Below, in pieces: positions 53,030-63,945 of a stretch of DNA of 64,000 bases. Source of the stretch: Rhynchopus euleeides (Eukaryota; Euglenozoa; Diplonemea; Diplonemida; Diplonemidae); assembly GCA_963210315.1 (NCBI GenBank), contig OY723321.1, positions 310,001 through 374,000 of the forward strand, read 5' to 3'. Numbering within the stretch: position 1 is the stretch's first letter; each line of letters begins with the position of its first letter. The notes beneath the pieces are model-generated. The model did not search any database. It worked only from the letters and a program-made list of their open reading frames with translations, and was not told the DNA's origin. The translations under genes were made by a program, and so were the position numbers.

Positions 53030-54962
53030 TGGACGTGGGTGTGGTGTGGTGAAATGGATTGTGCAGACAGGCTGGAAAACAGTAATAAGGTCGGAGAGAA
53101 GGGGTGAGCCAGCCCGAGAAGAAGGAGGGGTGGGTTGGGGGGGAGAGTCGGGGGGAGGGGCAGATCTGACCGTCTGTCTATCGCGACGTGAGAGCTCCCA
53201 CCTAAAACCGAGGCGGTTGCTCGGAGTGGTGTGGAGAATTGCTGCATTCCCAACCCGGGTGGTTCTCTGCTGTGACACCCCAGCTTGCAGCTGCCTGAGT
53301 TGGGTCCAATCCAAAGACTACTGTCATGATATCATGATAAAAAATACCACGACGCAAGCAGAGGCACCGCAGGCTGTATGACGACAGCAGGGTGCGGGGG
53401 ACCACTGGCTCGGGCAGCCACAGCACCTGCAGCCGCCCCTGCAGCGCATACCCCTCCATCTGCAGCTGCATCTGCTGCAGCCCCTGCTGCCAATGCTGCT
53501 GCTCTGTTTCGTTCGACATAAGACTCAACTCCCCACGGTTTCACGATCCACCGCTGCGTGTGTCCATTCGGTTCGAAGCAATCTGTGATCTAAGAAGAAG
53601 CAGTTCACGGCAGCAGGGCGCACCCCGTTCGTTGGGCAGTTCTGTGGGGAAGGGCACCACCCTGTGACTGCACACCACGCGAAGCAATCGAACTGCCCTT
53701 CTTGAAGGGCCAGCCAGCTTGCCTGACGGTGGCTACCCGTCACCGTGCGGTGGTAAACCGTGACAATATTCCCAGCATTTCTGTTTTGCTGGCATTCCTT
53801 TCTCTTTCCGGGCAAGACCTCAACAGATTCGCAGGACCAATCTTGCTGCGTGGGTATGTGTCATGTCAGTTCTACAATACTACAAAAACTATTCACGTCG
53901 GGGCGCAAAGGGAACAGAGCGCGACCGCATCCCCCCGCCCCCCCTCCCATCCGTGCGCCACTCCCAGGCACTGCCGTGACTTAGTCACGGGGCAGCCGTG
54001 GTGGACACACACCATTCAGATTCTGTCACCTCTGGCGCTTGGAACCCCGTCCAGTGAGAGGGACTGGGGGACGGGTGATTGTGTGTGGCAATCGCATACT
54101 TTGTGTGGCGAGCGGGCTGGCAGGGAGAGAGGAAGCCCACTGCAGTGGGCGGGGGGTGCCAGCAATTGGTTAGAGAAAAAAAGTTGGCCGGCGAATGGGA
54201 GCGGTGTGTGGGGAGGTGACCAGAATGGAAGAGAGAACAGATAGGTGGAAGAAGCACTGCGAAGCCACTGGCTAGATAGAGAGGGTAGACAGAAAACAAC
54301 GGGCAGAACGTTAGGTTGTGTTTGTGTGTGGGGGCGGGGTGGGGGGGGGGGGGGGGGTTTCCGACAAAAATCGAAACATCAGGATGCGCCCATCATGGGG
54401 GTGTGATCTTTCTTCTTTGGAGATGGGAGATGGATTAGAAAAGCCAGGGGTATAAACTCAACCCTCTCCCCCCCTCCCACCCGACCTGTGCGTGCAGATT
54501 ACCCGGGACGAACCGACCCTGCGCGGGGCATGCCGCACTTGTCGCCCCAAGGTGGGCACACACATGCACCTCTTTCACCACCACCAAGATCAAAGTGACA
54601 GGAAGAGAAGCTTGTAGTGCATCACAAACCCGATCACACACACTGCGCGCACCGTAGGCACCGGGGAGCCGAGCGCGGAGACGAAATGCGTAACTCCGTC
54701 CGCCCTCGCTTCCCCACCCAGGTGGCAAGCTGTCCCACATCACGCAACAACCACCGGAACAAGTCATCATCACGTCGTTCACCCCCCACCCCCTCCTGCG
54801 TAAAATACGAATTCGTAACGTAACAAAACAACCCCCACCAACACACCCCGGGGTGCACCAAAGCATGCGCTCGTGAGATGCACCCAAAGCCCCTCAGGAG
54901 ATGGCGTCTCTTCGCTGGCATCGCTCATCGCTGAATCGACGGGGGTTTGCCAGACGATAACT

Positions 54963-54992
<30 letters not shown>
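54963..54992. repeat. (GA)n microsatellite
   Basis: About 14 uninterrupted GA units. Confidence 0.9.
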
Positions 54993-54993
<1 letters not shown>

Positions 54994-55054
54994 TCCGCAC
55001 TGCTCTCTCTGCCTGCACACAGTTGCTGCTGCTGCTGCCATCCTCACACCCCTC

Positions 55055-57885
55055 CTACTGCAACACGAGGGGGATCACCGGCGGCTGCGAGTGCGCGGTG
55101 CACCACACGCAGGAGCTGCACGTGTCATACACCGTAGCCTGTGCCGGGGTGGGGAGGGTGGTGTAAATGCGCATGCCATCAGTGATAACACCACCAACAC
55201 AAAACACACAAGACCCCGCCCAACCCCCTCACCACCACACGCATCCCAGGCCGGGGAACAACACAACACAACACACGACCCCCCACCCGCAACGAGGCAT
55301 ACCCAGCCATCCTTGGGCGCGGTGCCATCGGGGCAAGCCTCTGCCGGGATGTCGCTCCACCGCATCATGCAGTCGCTCTGATCCGCATCGCTGCAGACAC
55401 ACGAGAAGTCACCGGGCAGCGTGGGCAGAGCCCCTGGGCACTGCACCTCCAGAGAAGCGGAGACGCTCCCCGCTTCAGAAGGGCTCAGGCTCAGCGATGT
55501 ATACCGCGGGCGGAAGGGCCCCTCCCCTCCATCGGCGTTGTCCTGCAAGCGGTGCTGCCGGATGGTGACGTCGCTGTCGACTGTGTAGAACTTATCCTTC
55601 AGCATGAGACGTGCCCCCTTCTTCAGGGAAAGCTCAACCGGGAAGGGGTTGGCAGCCGTCGTGCTGTTCAGCAGGACGCCGCTCCACCCCTGCACCTCCA
55701 GCGCGAAGCCCAGCTTGAAGGCACCGCCGAACAGCAGATCCACAGGATGCTGCGACGGCCTCCCTGCTACAAGGTTGCGGACACCCTCTTCTGCAACAGA
55801 CACGTTGAGGCTGATGTCGAACAGCATCGCGCCGTTCCACCCCTCAGTGGAGAGAAGGGCCGTGCCAAACCCTCCGACGGAGGCGGAGACAGACCCCAGC
55901 GTGATGTCAGGGATTCCTTCAAATTTGAAGGGGGAGAAGGTCATCTTCACAGGGCCTGGGGCAGGGAGGGCTTGCTTGAGGGTGACGTCAAACCACCCAT
56001 CCCCGGTCTGCGTGACATGCCTGTCAACCGCCGGAGGCGCGAGCTTGCGGATCTCAGGGGAGAAGGCGTGCGGGTCCAGCATGATGTCGCAGAGCCCGTA
56101 GTTGAGGGGCTTGGAGAACTGCGTGACGCACCGGGTTGCCAGGGGGATACCCGAGATGAAGGAGTCGACCCAGGTCCCCTCCTGTGCTGCGGATTGGAGG
56201 CAGACATCGCCATCCAGAGACATGGTGTTCATCAGCGGGGTGAGGACATATTCTGTGAAAACCGAAGCCTCCCCCCTCTGAACGGAGAGTGGCAACGAGC
56301 CAAGCGGGGACTCGCCCCGGTGGGATATGTGGAGGAGGGTGTGCCCCACCCCCTCGCTGTCGGACGTATTGTGCGTCGCGAGGTTCAGCGCCACATCGCC
56401 CGAGAAGAATATCGGAAGCGGGGGTGGGTTGCACTCCGCCTTGCAGAATGTGGTGTTGCCTGGGGTCCCCGGCTTCCCCGCCCAGCGGCAGGTGTCCCCC
56501 TCCTCCGCGTCACCCCCCCCGTCAGAAACGCATTCGCACATCTCCTCCAGACCTCCCAGGGTGCAGAACCTGTCATTCGGGAGACGTTTCAAATCCACCT
56601 CTGACGTGAGCTTGAAGGTATCCTCGGAGAATTCGGACACCACCCCCCTGCCGTAGGTGAGGGTGAAGGGGAAACCCTTTGCATCCGGATCATCCGTCCC
56701 GATGTGAGAGAAGTGCGACGCAGGCACCCGGATACGAATCCCACCCACCACCTGCTGGGGGAGACAGGACCCGCCGTGCCCCGACACGTTAAACACCGCC
56801 TTCTCCATGTCGGTGCTGAGGAGCTCCCCGAGCTGCCTCCCGGCGGGGACGGAGGACACAACATCAACCAGCTGCTGCCCCTCCCCACCGAGACTCGTCG
56901 TGAAGGTGACGAGCGGGTTTACCCCGCTGCCCTGCGCCACACCCTCCGCTGAAACCGCGGAGAAGGTAAAGGGGACACCCGCATTCCAGACGTGATACCC
57001 GTGGGCCTTCACGGTGGAGCTCAGGCTGAGATGCTCATCCTCCACAGTCACATTGAGGGTTGACAGCTTGAGGAATGTCCCGGTGTGAGGGGAGTCGAGA
57101 TCCGTCTGGATTGACAGGGGCAGGGGGAAGGGCAGCAAGCGGGTGCTGATCCACCCCTTCGCCTCCAGATGCACCGTGGGGCGGGGCGCATCCGTCACCC
57201 TCCACGCCAGATACGAGTTTATAAACTCCTGCATTGCTGGGATGGAGAGAACCTCGGCCTCACCATCCACCCGCATGTCGCCATTCCCCTGATAGTTCAG
57301 CCTGTCAATGGGACCGAGCCGAGCCCAGTGGATGTGGTCCTCCCCGCTGAAGTAAAACTCGACCTCTTCTATGCGGATGCCAAGCCCATCCGTCAGGCCT
57401 GTTAGGGCGAAGTCACCACCGGCGGCCTGCTTTCCATTGCAGGTGAGCCGCAGCTCTGCGCCCCCCGTGTATTCGATATGGAGCTTCTTCCCCGCAGAGG
57501 AGAGCAACGTCAGCACGGTGATGAGGTAGACAAACAGCGTCACCAGGCAGCAGCACGCTGCGATGCAGGGGAGCCATTTGCAGAGCGTCGCCCGCCTCCT
57601 GGGCCCCGCTGCGATGATCTGCATCTCGTCGGGGTCTGTGTCCCGGGAGAGCACGTCGGTTCCTGCCATCGAAGCCAGCTCCTCCTCCCCAGGTTTCGGT
57701 TTGATGAACAGCGGGACATAGGAGCTGTTAAAAAGGCGCGCCCACAGCCCCGGCTTGGGCACATCCTCGGCAATCTCCAGGCTGTTGTCGCTGAAGCCAT
57801 CAATGTCGTCGTTGACGGGGCCGAAATCGATTGCCATGCCAGCCCCTGTCCCCCCCATCCAGTTCTCCACCTCGGCGCGATGCAT
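55055..57885 (-). CDS. Large type II membrane protein of unknown function
   Basis: Two exons (55303-57885 and 55055-55138, phase 0, donor GTATGC) encode 888 residues. A cytosolic tail of about 105 residues ends in a basic cluster ('GPRRRATLCKW'). One transmembrane helix (about 107-130, Cys-rich) follows, then about 750 residues predicted to face the lumen or outside, with several N-x-S/T sites and scattered Cys pairs. The ectodomain is beta-rich, with repeated themes of 'FSG..hhW' and 'G..P.T...' strands. The layout recalls LEA2/AsmA-like lumenal proteins such as the fungal DUF3712 family, but that is only a resemblance. A Cys-rich patch near residue 450-490 precedes a second beta-rich half. 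The last exon adds 27 residues with four Cys and closes the frame. Confidence 0.65.
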
Positions 57886-58628
57886 CGTGCGGCACGGAGG
57901 CAGCAGTACCGGAGTAGGTGGGTGGTTAAGGGTTAAAGGGATTGAGAGAGGAAGGGGGGTTTAAAGAGACCGAAACCCCCCCCCTCGGTCTGTCTCTTCT
58001 CAAGACGGGGTGTGGGTGTGGGGTGTTGTGTGGTGCGGGGGTGGCACTGCCCACCTGGGAGGGAGGGGTGTTGTGTGGTGTGAAGGGGCTCAAGGGGGGG
58101 GGGGGGGAAGCCGGCATGTTTTGCAAGGCGGGGCGAAAACCTAGAGTGGGGGGATCGGGGGGGGGCGGTGGTAGGAAGGGGGGAGGGGGCATCGTGTATT
58201 CCGTTTCCGATATCGTCGCGTGCAGGCGGGGGGGGTTTGTACGGGCCGCACGGCAGCTCCGTTGCCCGCCCCGTGCAGTGCGGTATCAGTAGTCGAGGAG
58301 AAGTGGCAGGGCTGCCGTAGAGAAGTCATAAAAAGGGGGGAGGTGAAGAGAGGGTGAGGAAAATGAAATAAAGAAGAAGATGCGAAAGGATTTGACAGCT
58401 GCGCCGATTTCCGGGTAGGCCCGGATGGTGTCATCGAGAGCAGGTGGATGTCAAACGTGAAATACAAACATAGACAAAAGGCGCACGCGTCTTGTCGACA
58501 TGTGCGCGAGAGATCATGCGATGTGCAGGTCAGAACCAAAGGCCGCAGCAGGCCACAGCGCTAGGGTGCGCTTGTTGGGCTTCTGCTTCATTTGTTTCTG
58601 ATATTTGCCGCTTTGGCGGCACACCCTC
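57886..58628. other. Intergenic region
   Basis: No gene; a G-run lies near 58095-58108. Confidence 0.5.
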
Positions 58629-59144
58629 CTAGTACTGCGGCACCTTCTTGCACAGAATGGAGTCGCAGCACATCTCCACCACACGGCACCGCCCCGTCAG
58701 GTGGTCGAGCACGTTGCACTCGGTCGACTTGGCCTCCATGAAGTCAGGAGGGCACGTTGCGATCGCCAGGCAGCAGATCTTAGGCCCGGTCGGCTCGCAC
58801 TCCCCGCAGTAGCCGAACCCGAACTTCTCCTTGCAGCACTTGCCCTCGGGGCACACCTTGTCCCCGAACGGCGCGCACCCGAACGGCCAGTGCACGCACT
58901 TCGCCTTCCCGTCCAACCCGACGATGCAGCGGCTGTCCGACGAGCAGCGCGTGATCTGGCAGGGGTTGGCCGGCTGCCAGGGCGTGAGCTCCGTACACCC
59001 CCACTTCCCGTCGGTTTGCACGCACGCCTCGGGGCAGTTCAGCGCCTTGCACTCGGCAGGCACCTCCGACGGCTCCCCCACCACCACGTCCGCCGCATGC
59101 ACGGCACACGCGGCAACGGCAGCAACCAGGGTGATGCGCAGCAT
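58629..59144 (-). CDS. Secreted cysteine-rich protein, 171 residues
   Basis: A signal peptide ('MLRITLVAAVAACAVHA', cleaved near residue 17) leads a mature chain of about 154 residues with over 20 Cys. Patterns such as 'CPEGKCCKEKFGFGYCGEC' and 'GPKICCLAIATCPP' recall small disulfide-rich domains (WAP-like or similar), but no family signature is complete. It is probably extracellular or vacuolar. The ATG at 59144 is the one that gives a signal peptide; longer in-frame sequence upstream looks like untranslated leader. It lies directly downstream, in the direction of transcription, of another secreted Cys-rich gene, but the two sequences are not obviously related. Confidence 0.65.
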   Translation of the reverse strand: MLRITLVAAVAACAVHAADVVVGEPSEVPAECKALNCPEACVQTDGKWGCTELTPWQPANPCQITRCSSDSRCIVGLDGKAKCVHWPFGCAPFGDKVCPEGKCCKEKFGFGYCGECEPTGPKICCLAIATCPPDFMEAKSTECNVLDHLTGRCRVVEMCCDSILCKKVPQY

Positions 59145-59392
59145 GTTTGTGAAGGATAAAAGGCTTGTGTGCAGGTCTGTGCGGGGAGGGTGTGCAGCCG
59201 AGTTGAGTCGTGGGTGTGGGGACGACACGCAGTCCACAACATGCAAAGAAAACACGCCCTCAACACAAATCTTCAGCTACACATTGCAGGGACGGAAGGG
59301 GGGGGAGCCACATTGCCGCCAAACATATCCCGTGTACACTCCTTGCCACCCCTGCCTTCCTCCTCGCTGCCCCCCCCCCCCACCCCCTCTCA
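59145..59392. other. Short intergenic region
   Basis: No gene; C-run near 59369-59381. Confidence 0.5.
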
Positions 59393-60103
59393 CTACAGCG
59401 ACAACGGAACTGTAAACGCGGAAGGCAGATACTGTGTCTCATTAACCGCTGCAGAGGTAAGAGTAGATATGCGTTCCCCAACCGCAATGCACGTCAGCAG
59501 ATAGGAGACACCAGGGGTGAGCCGCGGCACATCCCAGTGCCGCACGAAGCGGTGTGTCTTGCCACGCCGGTACTCACAGGACACCTCCGTGCAGGCCGCC
59601 ACCGGCGTTGGAGGGCAGCTCTGCCAGCACTCCGCACCGCTGGCTGTTTTGAGCCGCAAGGTGTTCTCCGCACCACCTGGGCCGCATTCCGACAGCATCA
59701 GGTCGACACAGGCATGCTCCCCACGCTGGCTGAGCGAGAAATGCAGGCGTGTCTGCTGCGCAGGAGCCGCCGTGCTGTTGGAGGCACTCACCCCATAGGG
59801 GTTGCCCCCGTTGTACAGGCAGGGCCCGTCACCGGGAAAGTTCTCCAGCACCACGCGTGGCCTGCAGATGCCCTGCTCGTAGGGCGACCACAGATCCTCG
59901 TTGCGCTCATGGCAGCGGTCCAACGGGCAGCAGAAGGGGTGGCAGCTCACCGCCCCGCCATACTGCCGGCACTCGCAGGGGACTGGGGTCACGCCAGCCG
60001 TCAGGAGCTGCCCGCACTCCCCTGCTGTTCTCTCCCGGGTCAGGTCGTCCACCTGCAGCCCCGCAAACACCGCGGTGCTGCACAGCAGGGCTAAGAGGGG
60101 CAT
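59393..60103 (-). CDS. Secreted cysteine-containing protein, 236 residues
   Basis: A short signal peptide ('MPLLALLCSTAVFA') precedes a mature chain of about 222 residues. The first 70 residues are Cys-rich ('CECRQYGGAVSCHPFCCPL'). The rest is beta-like, with an N-x-S glycosylation site and a C-terminal stretch with a fibronectin-like feel ('PRLTPGVSYLLTCIAVGE'), which I do not assign firmly. It is likely secreted or surface-bound. The ATG at 60103 overlaps the stop of a three-codon upstream frame (ATG GGC TAA, 60103-60111), and an acceptor lies 17 bases upstream. Confidence 0.6.
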   Translation of the reverse strand: MPLLALLCSTAVFAGLQVDDLTRERTAGECGQLLTAGVTPVPCECRQYGGAVSCHPFCCPLDRCHERNEDLWSPYEQGICRPRVVLENFPGDGPCLYNGGNPYGVSASNSTAAPAQQTRLHFSLSQRGEHACVDLMLSECGPGGAENTLRLKTASGAECWQSCPPTPVAACTEVSCEYRRGKTHRFVRHWDVPRLTPGVSYLLTCIAVGERISTLTSAAVNETQYLPSAFTVPLSL

Positions 60104-60111
60104 TAGCCCAT
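60103..60111 (-). promoter_or_regulatory. Minimal upstream ORF overlapping the start (ATGGGCTAATG)
   Basis: The upstream stop and the main ATG share one base, an arrangement that can allow re-initiation. Inference only. Confidence 0.4.
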
Positions 60112-60120
60112 GTGTAAATG

Positions 60121-60123
60121 CTG
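60121..60123 (-). promoter_or_regulatory. Predicted trans-splice acceptor (CAG)
   Basis: CACGTCTTTTCTCAG on the minus strand, 17 bases before the ATG at 60103. Confidence 0.55.
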
Positions 60124-60792
60124 AGAAAAGACGTGAGATCGATAGATGCGCAGGGGGGGAAGATACGATGCACAACAGCAGGCCGGAAGGGCAAAACCAG
60201 ACAAAAAGGGTATCGACAGATGTGCCGGCTAAAACTGAAGAAAGAAGAGGGTGTAGGGGGAGGAGGGGGAGGCAGGCGAGTGGGGAGTAGGGTCCGCTGC
60301 CGTGAAAACACAACCCCCCGCGTTGCACTTCGGCAGGAGCATGGATAGGGTGTCGATCCGAAGGCTCAGGGCTCAGGGCTAGGGGGCGTGAAGGCCTCTA
60401 CACACCAGGTGGCAACCACCACCGCCATGACGCCTATCCCTATCGGCGCCATCAGCCCAGGGGGAGTGATGGCGTGGCTGCATCGTCTAGGCACACCCAT
60501 AGGTAGCAGACACAACGCCTTCAGATAGGGGGTGGGGAGCAGAACACCCCTCGCCCATTGTGGGCTGAAGGCACACAACAAAACAACACAGTTGGCACGG
60601 CAAGATCACTCCCCCACCCCCCCCTTGGCACGGCACAACCACAATAGGATTCTGGCCGAGATGTGCGGATGCACAGTACTACACTGGCCACTGTCTCATT
60701 CCCTTCCTCCCCAGGGGGGGTGTGGGACAACAGGGGATGGAGAAGGAGAGCACCCTGCACCCTGCCACCCCCTTCTCTCTCGCCCCTCAGCA
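60124..60792. other. Intergenic region
   Basis: No gene. A short 'agggctcagggct' tandem lies near 60366. Confidence 0.5.
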
Positions 60793-63072
60793 TCATGCCT
60801 TTGTTTTGGAAGGGGTGGACTGGACAACGGTGGTGACCCGCAGGCGGTACCCCCCGGCCTTCAGGAGGATGTCACCCATGGTGTTGAGGTGTTGGACCGT
60901 CTTCTCCGCCTTGGCTTCGGAATAGGCCCACCTGCGCAGCTGGTCCACCAGCTCCTGGTGCGAGAAGACCTGCTCGGGATCCCCTGTCTTGCGCACCTCC
61001 TCCTGCATCCAGTGCACCAGGGCACGCCCGTCTTTCGACCGCATGGCACCACCGGGGCCTCGGTTTGCGTCAATCTGACCCGTTTCGGCATCTGTGCACA
61101 TCTGATACAGCGACCTCTTCATCAGGTCGATAACATCGCAGGCATCGCTGCGGCTGACGGTATCCCTCAGCTCAACCTTCGCCCTGGCCTGGGCGAGCCG
61201 AACCAACGACTCCAGCTGCCGTGTTGTGATAATCATCGCATCCTTTGCATCCGACGCCTTGCGGAGCTGCACATAATACTTCATCAGCTCCTCACTCGCC
61301 TGCGGCGACAGCCGCGGGCGGACGTTCTTCCGCGCATAGCTGATGTACTTGCTGATAAGCTCCGCCTTCACCAGCTCCTCCGTGCGATACCTCGAGGAGC
61401 GGAGGCGAGCCTCCATCCCGTCCTGCCCCAGCGTCAGCAGCTCGTCCGCATTGGGGGCGTATTGCGCATCGCGTGCCGCGCCCCGTGACCCGCTGTGCAT
61501 GTTGATGACGTGTCGGGTCAGGCCCTCCTGCAGACGCCCGGCGATGGAGTCCTTCAGGATGAAGACCAGGTCGAATCTGGACAGCAGGGCAGGGTTGATT
61601 TTGATGTTCTCCGCGACGGATTTGAAATCGTCGTAGTGCCCCGACGTCGGGTTTGCCGCAGCCATCACCGATGTGCGTGCCGGGAGGGACCCGACTGCCC
61701 CCGCCTTTGCGATGCTGATGCGCTGCTGCTCCATCGCCTCCAGGAGGGACTGGTGCTCCGTCTTCTCCATCTTGTCAAACTCGTCGATGCACGTCACCCC
61801 GAGATCCCCCAACACCAACGCCCCTGCCTCCAGCGACGAATCTCCTGTCGTCGCATCCCTCACCAGGGTCACCGTCAGACCAGACGCCGTGGCGGAGTTC
61901 CCACTCACCAACACCCCACGCGGTGCGATGTGCGCCACCGCCCTGAGCATCTGACTCTTCCCCGCCCCGGGATCACCCACGACGAGGAGATGGGCGTCGC
62001 TCCGCTGCCCGCTGTCAGGGGAGCGGGGGGTCCCGCCGAACAGCGACAGCACCATGCCAGCCTTAACCAGGTCGTGCCCCAGGATGCCCGGGCAGAGGGA
62101 GTGGACCAGCAGGGAGAAGATGTCGGGCCTCTCGGATAGCTTGCGGATCCCCAGGAGGTTCCTCTCCGTCAGGACGTGGCTGTCCTTCGAACCGTCAGCC
62201 CCGGAGCCAACACGCTCCAGGTTGTTGCACTCCAGATAGGCAGCGGTCAGACCACTCCGGTCTGGAGGACCCCCACGACGCCTCCCGCCTCCAGACTCCT
62301 GCTTCAGAATGCCGGTGCACGTCACAATCTCCCCCGGAGCAGTGGTGTCACACAGCGGCCCCCGCAGCTCCACCTCCACCGACGTGGGGATCCGCCCCTT
62401 CGTCTGCGACTCGATCTGCAGCTTCAGCCTCTGGTGGTTCTCCGTAACAGTCTCCGGGTGGATCGGGTCGGCGACAAACGCAACTCCCATCCTCCGCTGG
62501 CCCCTACACCTCCCGCGGGGGCACTGCGGGGGGAAGACACACGCCCCGTCGTTTGTCGGGATGACCTGCGCGTCATTACACTTCACACAGAGGTAAGCCA
62601 TCTGTCTTACAAGGGGCTGAACCGAGGAGAGACGCACCACGGTCCCCCTCACTGAGATGACAGAGAGGACATCGTGCGCACGCAGGTGCCCTGTTATCTT
62701 GGTGAGGGGGAGTCCCTTCAGCCGAACCACAACGCTGGTCCCCTCCCGAAGGCTCCCGCGCATCAGGAAGTGCACCGCGACATGCGAGAGGCTGAGGTAT
62801 CTCTCTGGGGCATTCCCCACCTTTCCTGTGATGTGGTGGACGACCTCTTCCTCCAGGCGTGACATCTCCAGGTAGTATACGCGGCGTGGGGGGTGCGCCA
62901 TAGCAGGCCCGCTGACAAGGGCATCCGCCTCGCGGAACAGCTCTACCAGATGCCAGCAGGCGTCTCGGATCTCCCCGCAGCCGACACCATCTGCGCAGTA
63001 GCGGGCGAGCAGGTCGGGGCAGTCCTCCTCAAAGGCCTGCCGGAGGGAGGCATGCGAGCCCTGCTGCGTCAT
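60793..63072 (-). CDS. MCM8: MCM8 helicase
   Basis: This AAA+ DNA helicase of the MCM family works with MCM9 in homologous recombination and crosslink repair. The 759-residue protein has a zinc finger (about 162-190, 'CVKC' with 'CPRGRC'), Walker A at 366-373 ('GDPGAGKS'), Walker B 'CIDEFDKM' at about 428-435 and the arginine finger 'LLSRFDLVF' at about 497-505. MCM8 rather than MCM2-7 is indicated by 'SGLTVTLVRDATTGD', 'LEAGALVLGDLGVTCIDEFD', 'QQRISIAKAGAVGSLPARTS', 'SENIKI'-like spacing and 'ITTRQLESLVRLAQARAKVE'. A winged-helix-like C-terminus completes it. The ATG at 63072 is the first after a long pyrimidine tract; no clean AG precedes it, so the start could move. Confidence 0.93.
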   Translation of the reverse strand: MTQQGSHASLRQAFEEDCPDLLARYCADGVGCGEIRDACWHLVELFREADALVSGPAMAHPPRRVYYLEMSRLEEEVVHHITGKVGNAPERYLSLSHVAVHFLMRGSLREGTSVVVRLKGLPLTKITGHLRAHDVLSVISVRGTVVRLSSVQPLVRQMAYLCVKCNDAQVIPTNDGACVFPPQCPRGRCRGQRRMGVAFVADPIHPETVTENHQRLKLQIESQTKGRIPTSVEVELRGPLCDTTAPGEIVTCTGILKQESGGGRRRGGPPDRSGLTAAYLECNNLERVGSGADGSKDSHVLTERNLLGIRKLSERPDIFSLLVHSLCPGILGHDLVKAGMVLSLFGGTPRSPDSGQRSDAHLLVVGDPGAGKSQMLRAVAHIAPRGVLVSGNSATASGLTVTLVRDATTGDSSLEAGALVLGDLGVTCIDEFDKMEKTEHQSLLEAMEQQRISIAKAGAVGSLPARTSVMAAANPTSGHYDDFKSVAENIKINPALLSRFDLVFILKDSIAGRLQEGLTRHVINMHSGSRGAARDAQYAPNADELLTLGQDGMEARLRSSRYRTEELVKAELISKYISYARKNVRPRLSPQASEELMKYYVQLRKASDAKDAMIITTRQLESLVRLAQARAKVELRDTVSRSDACDVIDLMKRSLYQMCTDAETGQIDANRGPGGAMRSKDGRALVHWMQEEVRKTGDPEQVFSHQELVDQLRRWAYSEAKAEKTVQHLNTMGDILLKAGGYRLRVTTVVQSTPSKTKA

Positions 63073-63422
63073 AGGGGGTTGGGAGGGAGCGGAGGGGGGA
63101 GGGGTGGGCAAGGAGAAGGCGTGGTGGTTGTGGTGGTGGTGTAGGGGTGTTGTGTGTGTGCCGTACTGCGTGAGTGCAGAGCGGGGGGGAGGGGGGGGAT
63201 GGGCAAGTGCCCCCCTGGCACTTCCTGTGGAGGGGGTGGTGGGTGGGGGGTGGGGGAGGGATGAATGTGTGGGGGTGCGTTGTTGGGCAAAGGGGGGGGG
63301 GGGTGGGGGGACTCTTGCTCTCGTCATATTGGGTTCCTGAACTCGGTCTCAGAACAGTTTCCTGTGTGATGAACACTCGTCTTTATTTGGGTAGCCAGGG
63401 GTCAGTGCTGATGAGACAGCGC
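63073..63422. other. Intergenic region
   Basis: No gene; G-runs near 63184-63199 and 63290-63302 become pyrimidine tracts on the coding strand of MCM8. Confidence 0.5.
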
Positions 63423-63945
63423 TTAGTTGTTGACGACGGCCTCCGCAATGCGGTCCATGTCCTGCGCACCCTTCTTCGTGATCTGGCGGCCACCGTCGGG
63501 GCGCTTCTCGAGCACACCAATGTCCTCCAGCGCCTGCAGGGCCTTGCGGATCGGGCCACCGGCAGCCTTCTGGAAGTGCGGGCGGATGCAGTTCTGTGGA
63601 GGGTGTATGGGTGTATGGTTGTGTGTCATTGAGGACTGAGGGGGTACGGCATGCATGCACAGCAAACAAGAAGGGCACGCAGGTTGCGAGGTCTGGGCCT
63701 AAATATGCAGTCTCATCTCCAGGCGCTACATCGCATCAGGGAAAGGGGTGGGTCAGAATAAAGAAACATCCGCATACCTTCTGGTAGGACCCACCGTAAC
63801 GCTTGCGCAGCCCACCGATGCCGCTGCCCGGGCGGAAGTACACCTGGCGGGCCACGGACGCCACACGCGTGTAGAACCAGTCGGGGTCCTGGGGGGCCAG
63901 CTCGCACATGATGCCGGTCTTGGCAATGTCAACCCACTTGGGCAC
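63423..63945 (-). CDS. RPS19: Ribosomal protein eS19 (partial, 5' exon outside window)
   Basis: A 40S ribosomal subunit protein needed for 18S rRNA maturation. Two exons are in the window: 63778-63945 (56 codons) and 63423-63593 (56 codons plus stop), joined in phase 0 through a GTATGC donor and CAG acceptor. The first begins after an acceptor ('TTCTCCACACAG'), so at least one more exon lies beyond the right edge. Family residues are clear: 'VPKWVDIAKTG', 'CELAPQDPDWFYTR', 'SVARQVYFR', 'GIGGLRKRYGG', then 'RPHFQKAAGGPIRKALQALE' and 'DGGRQITKKGAQDMDRIA'. Confidence 0.95.

Larger units (their letters stand above)
53010..55054. other. Intergenic region with unassigned short frames
   Basis: Two kilobases without a convincing gene. 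A Gln-rich frame on the minus strand at about 53202-53519 has an ATG and an internal GGTATGC that could be a donor, but I could not connect it to another exon. A G-run lies near 54338-54358, a (GA)n microsatellite near 54963-54992, and a CCCACTGCAGTGGG palindrome near 54137. Confidence 0.4.

Noticed and set aside
53202-53544. Small Gln-rich or Ala-rich gene with a possible GTATGC donor
   Set aside because: I tested joining its exon end to the acceptor before the LRR gene; the phase does not fit, and no other exon was found. Left as unassigned.
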